Below, piece after piece: positions 1 through 6,373 of a stretch of 6,706 nucleotides of DNA. The translations under genes were made by a program, and so were the position numbers. Source of the stretch: Burkholderiales bacterium (GTDB lineage Bacteria > Pseudomonadota > Gammaproteobacteria > Burkholderiales > SG8-41); contig SYEN01000501.1 in assembly GCA_005800795.1 (NCBI GenBank), positions 1 through 6,706 on the forward strand. Direction: 5' to 3'. Under the pieces are notes generated by a model. It made no database searches. It was given only the letters and a program-made list of their open reading frames with translations, and was not told where the DNA came from. Position 1 is the stretch's first letter, and each line of letters starts with the position of its first letter.

Positions 1-1414
1 CCGGGTGATAGCCGGTAAAGCCCTGGGCGCGCACGTAGTCAACAAGTTGCGTATCGCTTACGCAATCGGCGCCGGGGTCGCGTTCTGTGGCAACCCACTT
101 GGACAACGCCGGTGTCTGGCCGAGCTTACGGATGAGGTTCAGGCCATCGAGCATGGTGGCGACATCAGCTTCGCGTTCCAGCAGATTGGGACGGATCGAG
201 GGCGCAGCAGATGGATCGTTCGAGCGTATCTCCAGCGCGCCGCGCGATTCAGGCCGCAGTTTGCACACCGACATCGAGAAACCTGAAAATGGATGCAAGC
301 TGGGGTCGGTGCGATCAGCGCTGTACGGGAAAAAGTGAAACTGGACATCGGGCCGATCGAGCTCAGGCCGCGTGCGGGCAAAGCCGCCTGCCAACCCAGC
401 GTACCAGCTCAGCGGCCCCTTGCGGGTCAACGCGAATTTTGCGCCCATCATCAGCTTGCGCCACGGGCTCATCATGATGTCGTTCACGGTAACCGGCTCG
501 GTGCAAGTCCACACCACGCGCGATTGCAGATGGTCATGCAAATTGCGGCCAACGCCGGGCGCGTCCTTCACAACCGCGATGCCGTGACGTTGCAACAAAG
601 CACCCGGCCCGATGCCCGACAGCTGCAGCAACTGCGGCGACTGGATCGCGCCGGCACATACCAATACTTCGCGGTTGGCCAATGCTTGCCGCTCCTCGCC
701 ATTTACTCGATACACCACGCCAGTCGCACGCTTACCCTCGGTCAGCACACGTGAAGCGAGCGCGTTCGTCTCTACCGTCAGATTGGACCGCTTCATCGTC
801 GGGCGCAGATAGGCCACCGCTGCGCTACAGCGCAAACCGTTGCGTGCGGTGCCTTGAAAGTAGCCCACGCCCTCCTGCGTGGCGCCATTGAAATCGTTAT
901 TACGCGGAATGCCCGCATCGACACCCGCCGCAATGAAGGCTTCCGCCAACGGGTGCGTGTCCTTGACATCCGACACCGCCAGCGGCCCGCCGCTGCCGTG
1001 CCATTCATCCGCGCCGCGCTCCTGATCCTCGGATTTTTTGAAATACGGCAGCACATCGTCGTAGCCCCAGCCAGAATTGCCGAGCTTTTTCCAGTCGTCG
1101 AAATCCTCACGTTGACCGCGGATGTAAATCAGGCCATTGATCGAGCTTGACCCGCCAAGTACCCGCCCGCGCGGCACCTTGATCTTGCGCCCCTGCATGG
1201 CGGGCTCCGGGTCGGTCTCAAACATCCAGTTCACCTCGGGGTTGAACATGGTTCTGCCGAAGCCCAAGGGAATATGTATCCACGGATTGGTGTCACGCCC
1301 GCCGGCTTCCAGCAACAGTACACGATGCAGACCTGATGCAGTCAGGCGATTCGCCAGTACGCAGCCTGCAGAACCGGCGCCAACAATGATGTAATCGTAT
1401 TCGGAGGATGTCAT
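1..1414 (-). CDS. GMC-family FAD-dependent oxidoreductase (choline/alcohol dehydrogenase type), C-terminus cut by window edge
   Basis: Members of this family use FAD to oxidise primary alcohols, including choline, polyethylene glycol and aliphatic alcohols, to aldehydes. Reading the minus strand from ATG at 1414-1412 gives 471 uninterrupted codons to the left edge. The N-terminal dinucleotide motif is VGAGSAG (residues 11-17), with the FAD-ribose Glu at 36 (LLLEAGG). The first GMC signature, GRVLGGSSSINGLIYIRG, lies at 83-100 and the second, GAIQSPQLLQLSGIG, at 255-269. The last residues read GFTGYHP, so His470 is the catalytic His of the usual YHPxGTxxMG motif. About 60-75 residues, with the second catalytic His/Asn, lie outside the window. 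An in-frame GTG at 1426 is an alternative start; neither start has a good Shine-Dalgarno. No signal peptide is seen. It is divergent from the neighbouring operon, suggesting shared control. The family call is secure; the substrate is unknown. Confidence 0.95.
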   Translation of the reverse strand, partial: MTSSEYDYIIVGAGSAGCVLANRLTASGLHRVLLLEAGGRDTNPWIHIPLGFGRTMFNPEVNWMFETDPEPAMQGRKIKVPRGRVLGGSSSINGLIYIRGQREDFDDWKKLGNSGWGYDDVLPYFKKSEDQERGADEWHGSGGPLAVSDVKDTHPLAEAFIAAGVDAGIPRNNDFNGATQEGVGYFQGTARNGLRCSAAVAYLRPTMKRSNLTVETNALASRVLTEGKRATGVVYRVNGEERQALANREVLVCAGAIQSPQLLQLSGIGPGALLQRHGIAVVKDAPGVGRNLHDHLQSRVVWTCTEPVTVNDIMMSPWRKLMMGAKFALTRKGPLSWYAGLAGGFARTRPELDRPDVQFHFFPYSADRTDPSLHPFSGFSMSVCKLRPESRGALEIRSNDPSAAPSIRPNLLEREADVATMLDGLNLIRKLGQTPALSKWVATERDPGADCVSDTQLVDYVRAQGFTGYHP

Positions 1415-1474
1415 CGGGCGGCTCACGGGCTGTGGAGGATTGGGAAGGATACCAGCAGCCACTAAAGTGCGGGA

Positions 1475-1503
1475 CTCGCAAGGGCAACAACGGACGCTAT
1501 AAT
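1475..1503 (+). promoter_or_regulatory. Putative sigma70-type promoter of the ThDP-enzyme operon
   Basis: A perfect TATAAT hexamer sits at 1498-1503 in the divergent intergenic region. The best -35 at 17-bp spacing is CTCGCA (1475-1480), only 3 of 6 to consensus, so an activator may be needed. Transcription would start near 1510 and leave a 5' UTR of roughly 80 nt before the ATG at 1589. The call rests on the -10 match and its position; no start site has been measured. Confidence 0.45.
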
Positions 1504-1513
1504 GCTTGTTACC
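1483..1513. promoter_or_regulatory. Imperfect inverted repeat straddling the -10 box, candidate operator
   Basis: GGCAACAA (1483-1490) and TTGTTACC (1506-1513) are complementary at 7 of 8 positions. They are separated by 15 bp that include the TATAAT box. A dimeric regulator bound here would cover the core promoter and would most simply repress it. No regulator gene is in the window. The arms are short, so chance is possible. Confidence 0.3.
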
Positions 1514-1579
1514 GAAGTTTTTCGCTTCTCAGTTTTGCCGCTTTGACACGTCCAGTCGTTCTACCCACGAGAATCCCCC

Positions 1580-1584
1580 GGAGA
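1580..1584 (+). promoter_or_regulatory. Ribosome binding site for the ThDP enzyme gene
   Basis: GGAGA lies 4 nt before the ATG at 1589. It supports that start codon and is the only clear Shine-Dalgarno in front of any gene in the window. Confidence 0.6.
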
Positions 1585-1588
1585 TCCC

Positions 1589-3271
1589 ATGACCGAGACC
1601 CGCCAGCGCACCGGCGCGCAACTGCTTGTCGATTCACTGATTTTGCACGGCGCCGAAATCGGTTTCGGCGTGCCAGGCGAATCGTATCTTTCGGTGCTCG
1701 ACGCCTTGCATGATGTCGATGATCAATTCAAGTTTGTCATCAGCCGGCAGGAAGGTGGCGCCGCCAATATGGCCGATGCCTACGGCAAGTTGACCGGCAA
1801 GCCGGGCATTTGTTTTGTCACCCGCGGACCCGGCGCCGCCAACGCCGCCGTGGGCTTGCACACCGCGCACCAGGATTCGACGCCGATGATTCTCTTTATC
1901 GGGCAAATCAACAATCAATACGCCGAACGCGAATCGTTTCAGGAAGTCGATTACCGCCGCATGTTTGGCCAAATGGCGAAATGGGTCGCCAGCATCGACC
2001 GCGCCGACCGCGTGCAGGAAATGATAAGCCACGCCTTTCACATAGCGACCTCCGGCCGGCCTGGCCCGGTAGTGTTGGCGCTGCCGGAGGACATGCAGGA
2101 TGAACTCACCGACGTGAAAGAAGTCCGGCCCTATCAACGCGTTGCGGCCCACCCAGGCGAAGCCGACATGCACTCTTTGCGCGAGGGGCTCGCCAAGGCG
2201 AAAAAGCCGCTAGTGATACTGGGCGGCGCTGGCTGGAGCAAGAAAGGCTGTGACGATTTTCTGGCATTCGCCACGGCGTTTGATCTGCCGGTGGCCTGTT
2301 CATTTCGCGCACAGGACATGATCGACAACCGCGATCCCCACTATGTCGGCGACGTGGCGGTGGGGCTGAATCCGGCTCTCGCCAAGCGCATCGCTGAGAG
2401 CGACCTGCTGATGGCCATCGGCTCGCGGCTGGGCGAGTGGTCGACGGTGAATTACACACTGGTCGACATTCCCCGGCCCAGACAACCGTTCGTTCATATC
2501 TACCCGGGCGCAGAAGAGTTGGGGCGCGTGTATCAGGGCGACCTGCTGATCAACGCCGGTATGCCGGAATTCGCCGCCGCTGCACGCAAGCTGCCGCCGC
2601 TGAAACCGGCGTGGAGCGAATGGACCAAAAGTGCGCGCGCTGACCTTGAAGCGTGGCAAAAACCGGTGAAAGTGCCGGGCAATGTCAACATGAGCGAAAT
2701 CGTCAACTGGCTCGGCAAGCGCCTGCCCGCAGACGCCATTCTCACCAACGGCGCGGGAAATTTTGCGCTATGGGTGCATCGCTTTTACCGCTACGGCGGC
2801 TTTCGCACGCAATTGGCGCCCACCAGCGGCGCGATGGGTTACGGCGTGCCGTCGGGCGTGGGTGCTGCCATCATTTACCCCAAACGCACGGTGGTTTCGT
2901 TTGCGGGTGACGGTGATTTCCTGATGACTGGGCAGGAACTTGCCACTGCCGCACAGTACAATGCCAAGCTCATTTTCATCGTGGTCAACAATGGCATGTT
3001 CGGCACCATTCGCATGCATCAGGAACGCTATTTCCCCACGCGCGTATCGGGCACCATGCTGAAAAACCCCGATTTCGCCGCACTGGCACGCGCCTATGGC
3101 CTGCACGGCGAGATCGTCGAAGCGACCAAAGATTTCGAGGCCGCGTTCGAGCGCGCGTGGAGCGCCAGGACTGCCGCGCTGATTGAAGTGCGCGTTGATC
3201 CAGATGCCATTTCGCCTCGTGCATCGTTATCGTCGATCACCGCAGACGCCCTGAAAGCACAGCGGCAATGA
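1589..3271 (+). CDS. Thiamine diphosphate-dependent enzyme, acetolactate synthase large-subunit-like (carboligase/decarboxylase)
   Basis: The 560-residue product has the three-domain plan of the acetolactate synthase/pyruvate oxidase superfamily, which acts on 2-oxo acids through ThDP. The N-terminal PYR domain carries GVPGES (27-32) and the ThDP-activating Glu55 in SRQEGGAANMADAYGKLTG. The middle domain spans about 190-345. The C-terminal PP domain has the Mg-ThDP motif starting at GDGD (440-443) and ending at NN (467-468). Length is normal for the family. Glu55 argues against glyoxylate carboligase, which has Val there. The middle domain reads AIGSRLGEWST where true acetolactate synthases have a GARFDDR-type sequence, and no ilvH-like regulatory subunit follows, so a role in branched-chain amino acid synthesis is unlikely. 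FAD binding cannot be judged. It is first in the operon and overlaps the next gene by ATGA. The superfamily is certain; the reaction is unknown. Confidence 0.93.
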   Translation: MTETRQRTGAQLLVDSLILHGAEIGFGVPGESYLSVLDALHDVDDQFKFVISRQEGGAANMADAYGKLTGKPGICFVTRGPGAANAAVGLHTAHQDSTPMILFIGQINNQYAERESFQEVDYRRMFGQMAKWVASIDRADRVQEMISHAFHIATSGRPGPVVLALPEDMQDELTDVKEVRPYQRVAAHPGEADMHSLREGLAKAKKPLVILGGAGWSKKGCDDFLAFATAFDLPVACSFRAQDMIDNRDPHYVGDVAVGLNPALAKRIAESDLLMAIGSRLGEWSTVNYTLVDIPRPRQPFVHIYPGAEELGRVYQGDLLINAGMPEFAAAARKLPPLKPAWSEWTKSARADLEAWQKPVKVPGNVNMSEIVNWLGKRLPADAILTNGAGNFALWVHRFYRYGGFRTQLAPTSGAMGYGVPSGVGAAIIYPKRTVVSFAGDGDFLMTGQELATAAQYNAKLIFIVVNNGMFGTIRMHQERYFPTRVSGTMLKNPDFAALARAYGLHGEIVEATKDFEAAFERAWSARTAALIEVRVDPDAISPRASLSSITADALKAQRQ

Positions 3272-4227
3272 TCCACTACCTCGCGGAAAAGGATGTTCAG
3301 CACCTGCTGAACATGGATATTCTGCTGGAAACGACGGAACGATCCCTCAAAGACCGTGCACTACTCAACGCCATCGATATCCCTCGCCAGCGCATCTACA
3401 CACCCGAAGGCACGCAGCATGTGTTGCAGGCTTCATCGAAGGCCATCGGTTATACCGGGTTCAAGTATTACTACACGCGCCCCAAAGGAAAAAGCTTTTA
3501 TGTAAACCTGATCAGCATTGAAACCGGCAAGCTGGTGGCGATGGTGGAGGCGATCTGGATGAGTATGGTACGTACAGGTGCGGCCAGCGGTGCGGCCACA
3601 AAATATCTCGCCAATGAAGACGCCACCATCCTCGGCCAGATCGGCAGCGGCTACCAATCCATCGGCCAGCTTGAAGCCGTGTGTGCGGTGCGCAAGATCA
3701 AGGAGGCCCGCGTCTACTCACGCACGCGCGACAAGCTCGACGCCTATTGCAAGAATATGTCGGAAAAACTCGGCATAGCCGTTACGCCGGCTGCTTCGGC
3801 TGAAGCGGCCGTGCGTGGTGCGCACATCCTCAACGTGATCACGAAATCCGCCACACCCACGATCAAGGGCGAATGGCTGACGCCGGGCGTACACATCAAC
3901 GCCGCCGGCTCGAATGCGCTGTCGCGCGCCGAGATCGACGACGCCACGGTCAAGCGCTGCGATTACATCACCGTGGATGCACGCGGTACCGCGCAAAAGG
4001 AATGCGGAGACCTGATTTCGTCGTTTGAAAAAGGCGTGATTCAATGGGATACGCTCACCGAAATCGGCGATGTGTATGCAGGCAAGGCGCCAAAACGCAC
4101 CTCACCCACGCAAATCACGCTCTATGAGTCGCACGGCATGGGTGTACAGGATTTGTATGCCGCGGCCAAAGCTTTGGAACTCGCCAAGGTGCGCGGGTTG
4201 GGCGTTGAGTTGCCGGTTGGTTTGTGA
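3268..4227 (+). CDS. Ornithine cyclodeaminase/mu-crystallin family protein (probable NAD(P)-dependent imine/amino acid enzyme)
   Basis: The 319-residue protein is typical in length for this family, which includes ornithine cyclodeaminase, archaeal alanine dehydrogenase and ketimine reductases. Visible features are the substrate-binding Lys66 in GFKYYY, Arg102 in MVRTGAASGAAT (100-111), and a Rossmann domain starting ATILGQIGSGYQS (119-131) with a GxGxxS variant of the usual GTGxQA loop. At INAAGSNALSRAEID (210-224) the position of the catalytic Asp of true ornithine cyclodeaminase (Asp228 in Pseudomonas putida) appears to hold Asn216. That suggests a reductase or dehydrogenase rather than a lyase; this is inference from a by-eye alignment. 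Its ATG overlaps the upstream TGA (ATGA, 3268-3271) and lacks a strong Shine-Dalgarno, so translation is probably coupled to the ThDP enzyme gene. Automatic annotation would probably say ornithine cyclodeaminase; that specificity is not supported. Confidence 0.9.
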   Translation: MIHYLAEKDVQHLLNMDILLETTERSLKDRALLNAIDIPRQRIYTPEGTQHVLQASSKAIGYTGFKYYYTRPKGKSFYVNLISIETGKLVAMVEAIWMSMVRTGAASGAATKYLANEDATILGQIGSGYQSIGQLEAVCAVRKIKEARVYSRTRDKLDAYCKNMSEKLGIAVTPAASAEAAVRGAHILNVITKSATPTIKGEWLTPGVHINAAGSNALSRAEIDDATVKRCDYITVDARGTAQKECGDLISSFEKGVIQWDTLTEIGDVYAGKAPKRTSPTQITLYESHGMGVQDLYAAAKALELAKVRGLGVELPVGL

Positions 4228-4230
4228 CAA

Positions 4231-4264
4231 CTTCTTTTTCTCTTTTCTTATGGGTAAAGCATGA
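4231..4264 (+). other. Pyrimidine tract and 4-codon mini-ORF before the dehydrogenase gene
   Basis: The 33-nt gap holds a 19-nt stretch made only of C and T (4231-4249). It is followed by ATG GGT AAA GCA TGA (4250-4264), whose stop overlaps the dehydrogenase ATG at 4261 as ATGA. No Shine-Dalgarno is evident for either start. The arrangement may aid initiation, for instance through S1 binding to the pyrimidines or re-initiation after the mini-ORF, or it may be chance. Confidence 0.25.
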
Positions 4265-5163
4265 CAACTAATCTCGGAAAAATCGGTTTCGCCGGCATCG
4301 GCGCCATGGGTTCGCCCATGTCCACCAATCTCATCAAGTCCGGCCACAAGCTGGTGCTGTTTGACATTGACCCCAAGAAGGCACAAGCCGTCGCCGCCAC
4401 CAACGAATGCGAAGTCGCCACCAGCCTCGCCGACATGGCCAGCAAGAGCAACACGGTCATCACCATGCTGCCCGACGGCAAACTGGTACGCAAGGCACTC
4501 CTCGGTGACGGCGACAGTGGCAAAGGCTGCATTACCGAAACCTTGAAACCCGGCAGCCTGATCATCGACATGAGCTCATCGTCGCCCATGGGCACGCGTG
4601 AACTCGGCGCGATACTCGAAAAGAAAGGGTTTCAATTTATCGATGCACCGGTGTCCAATGGCGTAAAAGGCGCAGTCGCAGCGACGCTGTCGATCATGGT
4701 CGGCGGTGACAAGGCCATTTTCGAGCGCGTAAAGCCCATGCTCGAAAAAGTGGGCAATCAGATTTATTACGCCGGCCCGTTGGGCGCGGGACACGCGATC
4801 AAGGCCTTGAACAACTACGTTTCCGCCGCCGGGCTGATTGCGGCTTGCGAAGCCATGCATGCGAGCAAGGCCTTCGGTCTTGATCCGAACGTTGCCGTTG
4901 ACATCATCAACACCTCCAGCGGCTACAACGGCACCACGCAGCGCAAGGTCAAACAATTCATGTTGTCGGGCGCGTACAACGCCGGATTTTCAACCGGCCT
5001 GATGGCCAAAGACGTGCGTACTGCGCTCGAAATCGCGCAGGCAATGGGCACGTCGACCATTCTCGCCAAGCCCACAGCCGATATCTGGGACGACATGGAA
5101 AAGCAAATGGGCTTCCTGGCCGACCACACCGAGATGCATAAATTTACCAATAAAATCAAATAG
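4261..5163 (+). CDS. Beta-hydroxyacid dehydrogenase (3-hydroxyisobutyrate dehydrogenase / 2-hydroxy-3-oxopropionate reductase family)
   Basis: The 300-residue product matches the usual length of this cytoplasmic NAD(P)-dependent family, which interconverts 3-hydroxy acids and semialdehydes. The N-terminal Rossmann motif is GFAGIGAMGSPM (9-20). The substrate-binding segment is DAPVSNGVKGA (128-138), the catalytic helix GAGHAIKALNN (175-185) contains the proton-donating Lys181, and the cofactor-side Lys250 lies in LMAKD. Asp35 ends the second beta strand (LVLFDID) where NADP-using relatives commonly have NRT, so NAD is the likelier cofactor; this is inference. Acting after a ThDP enzyme it could reduce a carboligation product, as tartronate semialdehyde reductase does after glyoxylate carboligase, or oxidise a 3-hydroxy acid. 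The start is the first ATG that retains the Rossmann motif; Shine-Dalgarno is weak. Family secure, substrate open. Confidence 0.93.
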   Translation: MTTNLGKIGFAGIGAMGSPMSTNLIKSGHKLVLFDIDPKKAQAVAATNECEVATSLADMASKSNTVITMLPDGKLVRKALLGDGDSGKGCITETLKPGSLIIDMSSSSPMGTRELGAILEKKGFQFIDAPVSNGVKGAVAATLSIMVGGDKAIFERVKPMLEKVGNQIYYAGPLGAGHAIKALNNYVSAAGLIAACEAMHASKAFGLDPNVAVDIINTSSGYNGTTQRKVKQFMLSGAYNAGFSTGLMAKDVRTALEIAQAMGTSTILAKPTADIWDDMEKQMGFLADHTEMHKFTNKIK

Positions 5164-5190
5164 TTAAACAATCCCACCGGTTAATGCTCT

Positions 5191-5210
5191 CCATCCCCTG
5201 CAGGGGATGG
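5191..5210. repeat. Perfect 20-bp palindrome between the dehydrogenase and the unknown-function gene
   Basis: CCATCCCC (5191-5198), TGCA and GGGGATGG (5203-5210) form a perfect palindrome centred on CTGCAG. In RNA it would make an 8-bp, mostly GC stem with a four-base loop. No T-run follows, so it is not a canonical intrinsic terminator. It could slow or partly terminate transcription, protect the upstream mRNA end, or bind a dimeric protein. Confidence 0.65.
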
Positions 5211-5214
5211 GCCG

Positions 5215-5248
5215 GCATGAGGTGGGGTTGGCTCTTGAGCCCTCATGC
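5215..5248 (+). promoter_or_regulatory. Inverted repeat that includes the start codon of the next gene
   Basis: GCATGAGG (5215-5222) is perfectly complementary to CCTCATGC (5241-5248), which contains the ATG at 5245-5247. The 18-nt loop itself contains the small inverted repeat GGCTC-TT-GAGCC (5230-5241). If the stem forms in mRNA, the start codon is paired and initiation would be reduced. No strong Shine-Dalgarno is present. Pairing is seen in the sequence; a regulatory role is inference. Confidence 0.4.
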
Positions 5249-6285
5249 AAGTCTGGCCATCCAAAGAATCTGACGTCGAACGTCAACAGGAAGCACTCGC
5301 GGCGGCTTATCGCAGTGATGGCCTGCCGCTGCTGCCGCCGACGATGGATCGTGTAGCAGGCATGCTCGCGGCTAACGGCTACGCCGCGGATGAAGCCATC
5401 TGCATGTTGCCGCCGGGTTTTGAAACGGCCACTGCGGGTGACGTCGCCATTTGCGCAGTGCTTGCCGGGTGCAAACCGGAATACCTGCCGGTGCTGATCG
5501 CAGCGGTCGATGCGCTGTCGGACATGAGCTTCAATCTGGTGGGTATCGGCACCACGACGGGTTCTGCTGCGCCGGTTTACATCATCAACGGCCCTATCGT
5601 TGATCGCATCGGCTTGAATGCGAAAAACAATGCACTCGGCGGCGGACATCGCGCGAATGCCACCATCGGCCGCGCGATGACTTTGATTTTGCAAAACATC
5701 GGCAATGCTATACCCGGCGAAACCGACATGGCGACACTGGGCCAGCCTGCAAAGTTCTCCTGCTGCTTTGCCGAAAATGTCGCCGAAAGCCCATGGGCGC
5801 CGCTGCATGTGGAGCGGGGCTTCGCGGCAGACGCTAGTGTGGTCACAGTCGTGGGCATTTCAGGCACCGGCGAGGTCAACGATTCCGACAGTCAGGAAGC
5901 CGCAGGCCTCGCGCAGACGTTTGCGCAATCCATGTTGATGGCGGGCATCGCCGGTGGCGCGGGGCTGCTTGGCGGCGGCGAGCCGCTGTGTGTGTTTCCA
6001 CCGGAATGGGCGGCGATGTTCCACCGCGATGGATTCACCAAGCAACTGGCCAAACAGATGATCTGGGAACAAGCCGTGCTCCCCATCGACAAACTGCCGC
6101 CCGCGCTGCGCAAACATCGCATGACGGCAGCGTCCGATCCCTCCGCCAATCTTATACGCGTCGCCGAAAAAGCTGATGATCTGATGATCGTCGTCGCGGG
6201 TGGCGTCGGACGCAAGGCGGCATATCTGCCGACCTGGGGCGGCACCACCCAAGCGATCAGCCGCGAGATTAAATTCAGGAAATAG
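5245..6285 (+). CDS. Conserved protein of unknown function (family with DGLPxxPPT, CKPEYLPV, RANATIGRA and SPWxPLHVERGF motifs)
   Basis: No enzyme function can be assigned to this 346-residue soluble protein, which has no signal peptide or membrane segment. It looks like a conserved bacterial family that I recognise from memory only by motifs: SDGLPLLPPT (24-33), AGCKPEYLPV (74-83), a glycine-rich stretch NNALGGGHRANATIGRA (128-144), a DMATLGQP run (161-168), KFSCCFAEN (170-178), SPWAPLHVERGF (182-193), GGGEP (243-247) and a C-terminal AGGVGRKAAYLPTWG (318-332). Cys76 in the CKPEY motif and the Cys173-Cys174 pair are candidate redox, metal or nucleophilic residues. I recall relatives near or joined to proteins with a UGSC (selenocysteine) redox motif; no such motif is present here and this link needs a search. 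The start is the first ATG after an in-frame TGA at 5236-5238; it sits in a hairpin and has no good ribosome site. Its place in the operon suggests a catabolic role. Confidence 0.85.
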   Translation: MQVWPSKESDVERQQEALAAAYRSDGLPLLPPTMDRVAGMLAANGYAADEAICMLPPGFETATAGDVAICAVLAGCKPEYLPVLIAAVDALSDMSFNLVGIGTTTGSAAPVYIINGPIVDRIGLNAKNNALGGGHRANATIGRAMTLILQNIGNAIPGETDMATLGQPAKFSCCFAENVAESPWAPLHVERGFAADASVVTVVGISGTGEVNDSDSQEAAGLAQTFAQSMLMAGIAGGAGLLGGGEPLCVFPPEWAAMFHRDGFTKQLAKQMIWEQAVLPIDKLPPALRKHRMTAASDPSANLIRVAEKADDLMIVVAGGVGRKAAYLPTWGGTTQAISREIKFRK

Positions 6286-6303
6286 TCATAACCTGTCCAA
6301 CCC

Positions 6304-6330
6304 CGTCATTCCGGCGAAACCCGGATTGTT
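6304..6330. repeat. Degenerate palindromic intergenic repeat (GTCATTCC...GGAT type)
   Basis: The 88-bp gap before the CoA-transferase gene holds CGTCATTCCGGCGAAAC followed by CCGGATTG. The stem is TCCGG (6310-6314) with CCGGA (6321-6325) and a 6-nt loop CGAAAC. It resembles the abundant CGTCATTCCxGCGAAAGCxGGAATCC small repeats of beta- and gammaproteobacteria (compare dRS3 of Neisseria), with a changed right arm. It probably has no coding role and may be a decayed copy that affects mRNA processing. The family match is from memory. Confidence 0.5.
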
Positions 6331-6373
6331 GATGGTGGCTTGCCAGCACCCATTCAATCGATAGAGTCTTACC

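Noticed and set aside
293..754. 153-codon plus-strand open frame opposite the GMC gene
   Set aside because: It lies fully antisense to a continuous, motif-bearing GMC frame, has no recognisable domain and no ribosome site. It is a GC-rich shadow, as are the other plus-strand frames in 1-1410.
1634..2173. 179-codon minus-strand open frame inside the ThDP enzyme gene
   Set aside because: It is antisense to the conserved PYR domain, with a His/Gly/Ala-rich, low-similarity product typical of a shadow frame.
1589..5163. Glyoxylate carboligase / tartronate semialdehyde reductase pathway
   Set aside because: The ThDP enzyme keeps Glu55, which glyoxylate carboligase lacks. No hydroxypyruvate isomerase gene lies between the two, where it is often found.
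5191..5210. Rho-independent terminator ending the operon
   Set aside because: The stem is strong, but it is followed by GC-rich sequence (GCCGGCATG) rather than a T-run, and co-directional genes continue.
5164..5808. 214-codon minus-strand open frame opposite the unknown-function gene
   Set aside because: The plus-strand frame carries coherent motifs along its whole length. The minus product is Arg/Ala/His rich without motifs.
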